Assembly (NCBI GenBank): GCA_002633025.1
Contig: NMRB01002764.1
Coordinates: forward strand, 22,934 to 86,933
Direction: 5' to 3'
Origin: Notospermus geniculatus
Lineage: Eukaryota; Nemertea; Pilidiophora; Heteronemertea; Lineidae
DNA length: 64,000 bases
The notes under the pieces are model-generated. The model worked only from the letters and a program-made list of their open reading frames with translations. It was not told where the DNA came from and made no database searches. Shown here piece after piece: positions 30,355 through 41,100 of this stretch (the first letter of the stretch is position 1; the number at the start of each line of letters is the position of its first letter). The position numbers and the translations under genes were made by a program.

Positions 30355-30464
30355 GTCATATAGTCGTGTTTCAAGTCGCAAAACGACTAGGATTCGGCCT
30401 ACGACTTCAATATTCATATGGCGGGACTTTTTAAGGCTCTTCTGCTTTCAATTTCTGCTGTTTG

Positions 30465-30828
30465 CAGGGGCGTCGGAGCAGGGGGGGGCTGGGGGGGCTA
30501 TAGCCCCCTCACTTTTTTGCTGAAAATGTTGTGTTTTTATTAACATCGGGTCAAAGGCACAGAACAAACGCACGTCAAATAAAAATCGCCCAAAAATATG
30601 GTATTGTAGATGCTATAATCTGCTGTCAGATGCCAGGAAATCGCATCTAAGGGTGTTTCATCGTAAAATTTTTCTGGGGGAGGCCCCCCAGACCCCCCCC
30701 TGCTGCGGCTTCGCGCCTTCGGCGCTGGTGTCATGCACCTTTCTTTGTCGCGTGGGGCTCCCCCAGTTCCATTGCAAATTTCAGCCCCCCCAGACGACAT
30801 CCATAGGCGAAACGCTCCGACGCCCCTG
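30465..30828. mobile_element. MITE with CAGGGGCGTCGGAGC ends
   Basis: CAGGGGCGTCGGAGCA and CGCTCCGACGCCCCTG are inverted, flanked by GTTTG on both sides. The interior contains CCCCCCAGACCC runs. Non-coding. Confidence 0.7.
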
Positions 30829-30992
30829 GTTTGACGAAGAAAACGGGTAGGCCTAGACGTCTAGGCCTACGGGGGTAGGCCCTAACTCGTTTTTATCAAG
30901 GATGTCCAGTTCCCTGTAGGGCCTACCGGTAGTGAAGTCAGGAGAGGTTCGCATTCGGAAAGGTGCTACGTATCCCTTACAAAAATGTATAT

Positions 30993-31129
30993 CACGTGTA
31001 AATGACATTACCACGTGGTAGCCTAATCTTTGGGCGAATTTTACACCAAAAATGTGCACTTTTACACATTTTGGGTGTAGGCCTAAATTTCGCCCATTAT
31101 TACCACGTGGTAATGTCATTTACACGTGG
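30993..31129. mobile_element. Palindromic MITE (ACCACGTGGT family)
   Basis: CACGTGTAAATGACATTACC and GGTAATGTCATTTACACGTG are exact inverses; same family as 23091-23213. Confidence 0.8.
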
Positions 31130-31479
31130 CACATTTAGGCCTATAGGCCTAGGCCTAAACCTCTCTAGAGGCCCTATAGATCTACGGTCATGTTGTCGCG
31201 GATACCATTTGGCCCCAGTTCATACTCTTTAGCTTGGCCCAGCTGTGGGCAACACCGACAGGTGGGCAATTAGGCTGGCGAGCATTGAGCAATGAATCAC
31301 ACAGACTGTGTTAATCCGTCTTAATCTGAAGCCATCGAAAGGCCATGGTAGGCCCACCTCCTATTACAAATGTGGCAGCATTGGTAGAGCATCATCAGTG
31401 TTGAATTTGTTTTTAGAGTTTTGGTAGCGAGGTACATTTATAGAACCAAAGAAACGAGCAAATCCAAAATGTGATATTC

Positions 31480-31866
31480 ATATCTATATATTACACTATA
31501 TACACGGTACAAACGTTTTCGGCAGCATCCTGCTAGCCCTCATCAGGTAAAATGAGAAATATTACAAATTGAAGAAAGACTGGAGCATTAACATAACAGC
31601 AATAATACAATTAGTAACACTGTTGGGGGTGATTTAAAAGATCCCTAAGAAGAAGAAAGACCCTTGTTGAGCCAGCTGTTTGTTCAGGGCTGGCTTTTGT
31701 TCTTTAATCAGTAGCGCCTCCTTAATCCTCAGCACATAATCCGACTGGGCATTAGTCAACACGGAGAAGTTGTCAATGTTTGCGTTTACTTTGCAAGTGT
31801 GACAATCCTTCAGATGGTCCAGGATGGCAGTGTTGAATTTGACTCTTGACCGAGTGTGACATTCAG
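31480..31866 (-). mobile_element. Penelope-like element 3' fragment with GIY-YIG-type C-terminus
   Basis: Minus strand 31866-31634 encodes ECHTRSRVKFNTAILDHLKD, CHTCKVNANIDNF, VLRIKEALLIKEQKPALNKQ and a stop. This is the end of the Penelope-type GIY-YIG endonuclease domain (H....C, IKEA..I...KP.LN). The downstream GTTTTCGGCAGCATCCTGC and CCCTCATCAGG words are typical of the long flanks of such elements. A TGA just upstream truncates it. It ends 23 bp from the predicted start codon at 31890. Confidence 0.7.
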
Positions 31867-31889
31867 CGTCTCAGCCTAAGAAAAAGAAG

Positions 31890-32120
31890 ATGCCTCGCGA
31901 TCAACGCCGTAGTTTTTGGTTTGTGAAAGAAGGTATTGAAACATTCATTTGGGTAAACGACCCAAAGAATTCCGACCCCAGCAAACGGACAGAAGGATCA
32001 AAGCTTCGGTCACGGAATGCTTCATCAGCGAAAAGTGCCATAAGTGCAGTAACTGTCAGCAGGACATCGTTCAACTTCAGCAGTAAGACACAAGAACAGT
32101 ACATGGCAGAAGGAATTAAG
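31890..32120 (+). CDS. Exon 1 (probable start exon) of the ParB-methyltransferase gene
   Basis: An ATG at 31890 opens 77 codons (MPRDQRRSFWFVKEG... to ...EQYMAEGIK) ending at AAG|GTAGGC, phase 0. That is the phase needed by the next acceptor at 39277. Read-through of the donor gives an unremarkable 39-codon tail, so I take the donor as real. The peptide is basic and Ser/Lys-rich, with no known domain. The link to exon 2 spans a 7.2-kb intron and rests only on phase and orientation. It could instead be the start of a different gene. Confidence 0.5.
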
Positions 32121-35100
32121 GTAGGCAATCTCAGTGATTCTCGAATTTCGCTTCCCACATGTCCCCAATGCCCAAATCGCCAATTACAATTAGCATGCTT
32201 AGCGGGCTGTTTGGCGGATACTGCATTCCTAGGACGCTGATTCCTGCCACACAGTACAGCTACTTCAAAGTTATGCCTTCTGTGCTGAGCCACGGTCCGT
32301 GACGTCACTGACCATGCTGTATGCAATACTGGCCAGTGAAACTACTGCTACGGCTGGCAAAATGGCGCAGATGACATGGATGATCAGATGATTGTCTGTT
32401 CGGCTCTAAAAGACATCATAGAGGCAGTAAACTTTCTAAAAACATGGCATTTAGGTACCGGTGTGTAGTTTGAACGTTGAACCGTTTATTTAGGTTGTCT
32501 GAGCGGGTCAAGTAGAGTATAGCGGACCAAGCCATGGGAAGTGACACATCTCCATTGCCGCTTATTCACGCGTGTACACAAATGTACATTGTACACACTC
32601 AGTGCACTTCCCATGGCTTGGTCCGCTATACTCTACTTGAGCCGAGGCCTAGGCCTAGGCGCGGCCTACTCTCCATTCCAGTTCCGTTTGGCGCGAGGTT
32701 TATCAACGATAGCTCCGCCACGGCTGGGCCGATTTTGATGAAACATACGTCAATCGACTTGTCTTTCTTGCGGTAGGCCTACAGCTAGCCATCATCACTG
32801 TCATTTTCCCGAAAAACGTGACAGAAAAAAGTTCTTTCACAAATCACAGTTCGTGTTACGGCCGAAATGCCGGCCATTTTGAAATGACGCAATGCATCGT
32901 GCACGTGTAAACTGCACTGAACAGCATAGCGAAATGAAATGAGTTTTGAGAAAGGGATCCGTTATGCAGGCCTTACGCGAAAAATGAAGATAGCAGAAAG
33001 ATACCGGCAAGAAAGACAAGTTAATTGATGTACGGGATGTTGAATTTGACCCAGCCGTTGCGGAGATATCGGCTGAAAACCTCGCGCCACTGGGATTTGG
33101 AATGAACAGTAGGCCTATAGAGATAGGCCTAGACATGGCCTGTTGATTGCGGGGCTAGGCCTACCGGGTATGTTTGCCAAGTTGGTTTTTGCATCCCAAT
33201 TTTGAAATCCTCGTTGTGAGAAAGCCAGAAAGTTTAAACTGTCATAACAATACACCGATTTCACAACTCAAAAATGCACAGCGCCCTAGCGGTATTATTC
33301 CATAGCCATTTCCGGTTGAACCTCGCCTCCAGGTAAAATTCCTAGGTTTTTAGCCTCACCACCAAGGAATTTTACCTGGAGGCGAGGTTCAACCGGAAAT
33401 GGCTAGGGAATAATACCGCTAGGGGCGCTGTGTATTTGAGTTGTGAAATCGGTGTATTCAATTGACCCCTCTCTCTCATCTTCACGACTGTTACGAGTAA
33501 TGCAGGGCTAGGTCCAGGAAAAACTGTACAGTGGGACCATGGGACAAGCTGGTAGTGCGTAATAAAAACACCCTGGGCTGTAACATGTCAATGTGGGCTA
33601 TCAAGACATAATTTGGGGTAGGTTATTCCGAATTCAAGGAGGATCGGACAACCGGTCACGTGATGTTTCTGCTAAGGTCAAGGTCATGTAAACAAATCCA
33701 CGTGGTTACTCAGTGCAAATTAGCGTAATTTGAAGGCTGATTTCTGCGTGAAAATAGGTATATTTATCATTTTCTCCTGTTTTATATCATTGATTATTAT
33801 CAAAATGAATGTTTGATTGCGCAAAACACATTTTTCTGAGCAGTCCTTTTGAGAATTTATCTCCTGCCTGATGCCTTCGCAAATGCACTCTGTGTCAACG
33901 CATGGATCACGCATGGGACGAGGTCGATTTTTGCTATTTGCGTAGGAGTTCTTAGAAAATGGATGGCCCCAGCACAAATCTGGGGAAATTTCCTTTTTAA
34001 AAGTGTCCAAGAACTCCAAAGAACTCCACGATTTTCGAGTCTAGGGAGGTGGAAAGTACCCCTTGTCACTCAACTGTTGACTCAACTGCAAAAATCGTAA
34101 AATGGTCATAATTTCCTTATTTCTGGACGGATTCTCGATATCGAACTATCAAAATGCAGGTTTTGGGCGAAGTAATCCAAATATAGTCCCTAATCAATGC
34201 CCAGCCAATCACCAGAGCCGGAAAAGAGAAAAATTTGGCATAGCTGTCAATCAAAATAAGCCCCGCCTCCTGACGTTACATTATGTTGATGAGTTTTTAC
34301 TTCCCCCCGTGAATATTTACTGAGAGCGAGAACTTGCGCTTCGGCACTAAAATACGCGGATATTCATCAATTTGGTGTGAATTGAATGTTATTTAGGGTT
34401 TATAATGTTGTAAGCTATACATATGATGTTCTTAATCCCTTCTGAATGCAACGTATTAGTTGATTTGGAAGATGTTTACTCGTCGAAATCTGTCGGCCAA
34501 CTGAAGCGGCCGCGCCATGGTTGCGCGATCGGTGACGTTGTCACGTGACCAGTTGACCGATCCTCCTTGATACTTACCAGACCCCAGAAAAACCAATCAG
34601 TACTTCTCCTTTTACTGGACTTGTCTCTTTGAACGTATTGCTTGGCCTGTGCGATAATACAAAATGTACATGTACATGTATATGCGATAGAATGATGAAG
34701 CCGCTTAATAGTCGGGTCAATATATGAATAACCTGGAACAAATTGCAACAAAAGGTTTTTTGACGGTTTCTTGTAGTTTGGACATTGGACAACAACATAT
34801 CAAAAATCGCACAAAATCGCACTACCGGAAAGTTGAAAAAAACGTTGCCATAGCAACCACACTAGGTTTTCATTAAAAAATGACTTTCCCATTATATTTT
34901 CGCCAATTTCGGTTCTTTTGGGACGAATTTTTGGAACAATCACACACGTCATCCAACACACATTTTTTGATACATTGCCTAATTATTGTACTTTCCTGGT
35001 TACCATGGCAACGGTTTTCCATCAATTTTAATGAATTATATTACTCTCCTATCACCTATATTNNNNNNNNNNNNNNNNNNNNNNNNNNNNNNNNNNNNNN

Positions 35101-38100
35101 NNNNNNNNNNNNNNNNNNNNNNNNNNNNNNNNNNNNNNNNNNNNNNNNNNNNNNNNNNNNNNNTTACATTGTCCGAGAAAATTGCCAATAAAAAGAGTTA
35201 GAATCATTGGAATTTAATGAAACTCAAATATGATATTCTCAACAAATGCCACTTGAGCCTGTGAAAATTTGAATTGGCTCCTATGTGTAGTTTTTGAATT
35301 ATTTGGCAAAATGTATGTACAGTCGATGTACAGGACGTGTACAGAAAATTTAATTGTGGACCTAGCCCTGCATTTCAACGCACTGGTTTAACTGGGTCAG
35401 TTTGACGCGCCATCTTACGGTGTTCCCAATGGCGCAACGTCATTCGCCAGTTCACCACGATCACGCATCTGAACGTGAACAGCTGGTGTGGAAGTAGCCA
35501 GCTGACCAATCATCGGGCGCCGATACTTGCTGACCTGGGAACCCCGAATTACTAATTCATTTGTGCACAGTTCGAGCCAATCAGAGCTTGAGATGATTCA
35601 TTTGATCCGATCGAACGGCCTACATTCATGATTTTTCGTGAACGGCGGTGGTTTTAACGCCGATTGGCGTGAAAGTGAGGGTGTTATTTTCCCGCCAAAA
35701 TTAGTGCGCCGTGGCGACCAACATGACCAAAATACTCAGTTTATGTGTGTTTGATCAACAAAATCGGAATCAAGGTATTTAGATCAAAGTAAATATTCGA
35801 TAATAGTCAGTTTATATATTTTGAAAAACATAGATATGGTGTTGAAAACTTGGCGCCCCAGTCGCAAATTGCACTGTTTGCACTAATTTGCATAAATTAG
35901 CGCAAGCCAAGATGGCGGCACATGAAATGTGGAACGGATCGTACGGCCAGATCGCGTTATCCCGTCTAGTTCACCTTTAAAATGTTGCCGTGGATGGTGT
36001 TAATGATTAAAATGTTGTGTGAAATCATACAAATGGTATCAAAAGGTATGTAAGCGCATCTTGCATCTAATATCGCTCTGTTTTATGCTGGGTCCGACTT
36101 CGAACATTGCGATCGGTGTTTTCTCACAGCCATGACGCCGTGACCTAGATCACGTCGATATGCAAATGAGTGTGAATGTATCACAATATAGCAATTTGCT
36201 AGAATGCGTGGCTGTAACAGTCGTGTCTTGTAGCTAATTAGGCCTACCGGTAGGCCTAGGCCCTACCAGTAGGCCTAGGCCTAGACTTACCGTGTAAACA
36301 GCATAGGCATGGCGTGTATCTCGTCAACACAGGTGTGCAGACCGAAGGGCCTAGAAGCTGAAATTTTAGTTCCAAAGTTTCCATAATGCACGTTTTTGCC
36401 ATGGAAAAGCATAGGGGGCCTAGACAAGTTGCGAAATTAGTGGCCGCCATCTTTTCTGTAGACTTTTGCCGTTGCTTGGGTTTTTTCAGTGGGATTTTGC
36501 ACTGTCAGAGGCGTTCAAAGAAAGAAAGGTCATACAGTAAGCCATTAGAATTGCATAAAGATATTTTAGCAAGCAAGCAGCCCACAGCAAATGTCAGTAA
36601 CATACATGGAGCCTGCAGCAGAGTCGGTTACCTAATCGGGGGGAGACCCCCCGAACCCCCAGACCCCCCTTTTGAGGCCTCGGGCCGGCTGGCCTCTCTT
36701 TGCTGTTCCTAGTTAATGCTACATGTACAGTCTGCTATCCGGGGGGGGGGGGGNAGCAATAGCGGGCCTGGCCTCTAAACTGCAGCGCGCATGCGTGAAA
36801 TAGTCAATCACGAGAGTACTGGCAAAATGTATAGGACCGATGGTGAAAGTGGGATTGTCAGGGAGCGCAGGCAAAATACGTCACCTGTTGACTTCTTGGC
36901 CGGTAGTCTGCCTATTTAAGGCATCACCAGGTGAAAATTCATGGTATTTGGATGAAATTTTTCTGTGTCCACACCTAGGTTGAAAATACCGTAGAGTCGG
37001 TTCTATAACATCAATCCAAATTCAAGATTAGCAACGCCCATTTTACGTGCTGGGGCCATATGCATAAAACTTCCTTAAGTTAAGTGTAAAACTTACCCTT
37101 GAAGTCTAAGAATTTCACTTTAGCAACTGCCATACTTAAGGTGTATGCATAAAACAAACTAAGGGCATACTCAGCTAAGGACAACCCTTAACTAAAGTAT
37201 TTCCAGGAATTGTGGTGTCAGCCAATGAAATTTCAGTATTCAAGGGGGTTTCCCAGATTTCTTGAGTGTTATACTTAAGGAAGGTTTCTCAAATGTAGGC
37301 TGCATGTACATGAACATGACTGCAGGCAATGCTGTAAATGCACATTTTAGTATGTTAGGAACTCTGTAAAGTGGCTATTAACGGTGGAAAACAAAAAAGA
37401 GGTTACCAAATTGATAGGACAGAAAGAGGATACATGGTCTGTCAAATCAAAATCCTTGGCACACTTCAATGTTATCCCACCCTAGCCTAGCACATAATTT
37501 CCCCGGCCTATTTGGCTAGCATGCATTAAAAAACAGCATGGATAGCACATTCCAACCTGTGCCTGCCACAACTGTGAAGTTAAGGAGTCAGTTAAGGGAA
37601 CTGTGACCACACTTAGAGTTAAGGGTGATTTTGAGGCTTTCACTATTCCAAAGTAGCTTTCTGCATATCCCTTAAGTTAAGATTTCCACTTAAGTGGTGG
37701 TTTGAGGGAATCCCTTGGAATTTTCATACTTAAGTAGTTTTATGCATATGGCCCCTGGTCACATACTGGTTAAGACTGACATTTGTGACGGGGATTTGAT
37801 TCATATTTGAATAGGCCGTCACTACTAGGCGCTATTACGGATTGTGGTTTCATGGAATAGAGATCCATTTCACCATGCATTCAAGAATTCCACGGCTCGG
37901 TTGTCAGTGGTCGACAAAAGCTTTGGATTTTGCGTGCGTGAGTGCATTCTTATACAAGTTATACTGCGGCATTTGACTGACAACATAGGCCTAGTGATAT
38001 CCCACTACCTCATGCCTTATTCGCAAGAAACTGAACAGGCCTTCTCCTGTGCGCCATTGGTCGATCAATGCAGGTGGGAAACCGGGCTCTGACATAGTAA

Positions 38101-41100
38101 TGAACTGGGGCGGGACTTCGGCATATAATGCATTGATGTTATAGAACCGGCTCTACGGTATGCTGTGCTAACTAAAATATCCTAATGTAAATTAGAGGAA
38201 AATCAGCGTTGGGGCCATGTCCAAGTGCTCCCTGCTCGTTATTCGGGCTGTGTATTTTAGTTGCCGACTTCTGACATAAATATTGACATTATAGACTATA
38301 AATTCTGAAAATTTCAGCAGGATTGGACGGCTTTCACTCGTGTCCATAAAGGGTTGAAAACATTGGGTAAACTGTGTGTTGAAAACATAAAAAGTCAAGA
38401 AAATTCGGAATTTGCACCCTAAATGTAAAAAGTGACATATACAAATAATTTGGGTCTGCCAAAGGATGATTCAGTACTTTTCAGAAAATTTTATCCTTTG
38501 ATACGTAGGCCTACTTCTTATAAAAATTATAAGCCTCGCCAAGCGACACGGCATTATTACTGATTGACAACAAAATGCTCTGTTCGATTTTTTGTGTGTA
38601 TGTTGGAGGTGACTAGAGGAAGGTCCCTTTCTAAAATGGCCGTGTTTTGGTTTACAATAATGCCTACCAGAGCCGCCAGCTTGAAATCAGATTCCCTTGT
38701 TTTCAGGGAACATCATTCTTCAGTTTGATTACATTCCATCTACATGTTGAGAGAAAAACAACTCATACGTGTGGGGGCATATGCCACGCTCTGCGTTGCT
38801 CTTGTCTTGTTATCCGTGCTCGAACTCGTCGAGTCATCAACCTTATTCTGGCCCTTCAGTTAATATAATGGCAGAGAGAAAACCCTGCTTGCTTTTTGAA
38901 TTGCCTGTGTTTAGTTATGTCATGATAGGCAAATAAATGATTGAGCCTGGTAAGAACTTGAATATTGACAAAATAGTCCTGGAATTATATAAAAACTAAA
39001 AAAATTTCCGATGCGGCCAGAAAAAGTGATGCGGGCGGGGATGATAAACTAACATTTTTTATGGTGCCTTATTGGCCATGTCGGCTGGCAGACTAAAAGG
39101 TTTTCATTGCACACAGTGTTTAAATTTTTTTTTGTATTCCTTTTTCAGTTCTATTTTCAAGACACAAAAGATGGGCCAAGAAGATTCAGTCGAACACACC
39201 ATGTCGGCTGGCATGGCAGACTAAAAGGTTTTCATTGCACAGAGTGTTTAAATTTTTTTTTGTATTCCTTTTTCAGTTCTATTTTCAAGACCCAAAAGAT
39301 GGGCCAAGAAGATTTTGTCGAACACAGTTCGACTTCACAAAAAACAATTTGTGCCAAGAGCTGAAGGAAGTGAAAACAGCCGAGGAATTTGTTACCAAGA
39401 TGTACGAACTAATACCAGTAAGTGCCTAGTTGATGAATTTTATGGAACATGATTTGAATGAGGGAACATACATGTAATAACCATTTGTCGCAAAAGAGTC
39501 AGCAAAAACTAAAAATATGTTCAGTCCCTGGTATGGTCGCAAGGCCGGTCGCCTAGAAAATCACTCGAAAAATTAAGTTAACCCGAGTCAAATTTTGTCT
39601 CGAGACAGTTGTCGTGTAGACGCAGTTGCCCGTTTGTCTCGGGACAAAGGCCTATATTGGGGCATACGGCTCATTTCGCTGTGCCTCTGCAGCATGTGTA
39701 CTCTTGTTGGCGACTTGTGACGCCATATTCAAAGCCAGAACTACATGTATAATCTGTGTAGACGCTCCGTTACTTGTCTCGGGTTATTTTGTCTCGAGAC
39801 AAAGTTGACCGGAGACAATAGGAGTAGTCAGCCGCGCATATTGCTAACATATGGCAGCACAGTCTTAGCGGACCAAATGTACAGGAAATCTATTATGATC
39901 GCTGCTCGATCGATAATGACTGGGTCCGCTAGATGCATTGAATTGGGCCCTAGTGACACCTAGTGGTCAACTCGCTGACAGCTCCTATTGTAGTCTCTCA
40001 TCTCATGTAGATGGGTCATTCCACAGTATTTGGCACTACCTAACTCCCGTTCCATGTCAATGTAATACATTCATGCCATCTTCCTTCTTAAAAGCGAACC
40101 TGTCATCATCAGTCATAAACTTCATGACTAGTACACTAATAGAAATAACTTAGATCAATAAAATAAGTTATAAACGTGCAACAACACAATCACCGGAACC
40201 AAAGATGGAATTTCTGCACCTGAATTTGGGACATGACTTCACACTGACTCGCGAAACGATTTAGCTGTAACCTTTGCTAAAACTGCCTAACGATGGTCAT
40301 GAAACATGTACATATTGAAGGTACTTGTTCCAAATTTTCCATTTGTCATTTCGCACTCCAAAAAATCCCTTCAACCCGCCAATGCAGCCCTCCCAAAAGG
40401 GGCTGGAAGGTGAAAAATCAAAAAGTCCAGTTCTGCACCCGTAAGTCATACACTTCAAACTTGCAGGGATGATACATCATAGGGTGGAGACATCACTTTT
40501 GGGTAACATGGAATAATTGCATGGTTGTGACCTAACAATGGATTTTCAGTTGCAGAAAAATCTGTGGAAATCTATAATAAGAGAGAACACAGAGTTCTCA
40601 CTCGCGCTATTTTTTAGCGTATATATGCCATAGATGCCGATTTCACGCCATGTCTGCCTTCCCCAAGCACAAAAATTACGCTTATTTTTAATTATCAAAA
40701 ACGTCATTTTTAAACTGCGCCTTTTAATCAGAGCAGAAGCACTTCTGTGCACCTGCTTCCTTTTGCTGACCGCAACCCAAAATCATTGCACTGAACAGCT
40801 GAGTGTACGCCCGACCATGCTTGCTTCAGAGCGGTGAACTACGCAGTTCTTCGCGCATCTCTCATTCATAATTCAATTTCTGTCATGAAAATGAAAGAAA
40901 ACTAAGTTTGAAAATGTCCCGTCCGTAACACAAATTTGACTATCTTTGACGTGTCATGTTAGATGAAGGAAAAACAAGTGCACTAACAGTGGTAAAATTC
41001 ATCAAATTTTCATCCATAGATATCCATCCAAAGCCCAAACAAAAAAATATTGAGTTCTGAATGATTTTAAAATTCTCTGCTCAGGACATTTTTACCTTGG

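Noticed and set aside
31901-32326. 141-codon minus-strand ORF opposite exon 1
   Set aside because: It is the antisense shadow of exon 1 and the following intron, with no domain of its own; noted as a reason for lower confidence in exon 1.
36256-36450. Minus-strand ORF ending at GTAAGTC as a gene start
   Set aside because: The donor-like site is real but there is no partner exon, no domain, and it lies in repeat-rich intron sequence.
38868-38937. MAERKPCLLFELP... as the first exon of the plus gene
   Set aside because: The only good donor nearby (38950, GTAAGA) is in the wrong phase for exon 2 and the ORF stops before it. 31890-32120 fits better.
39107-39364. 85-codon ORF spanning both copies of the tandem duplication as a real exon
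   Set aside because: It reads through two polypyrimidine tracts and an acceptor; it is an accident of the duplication.
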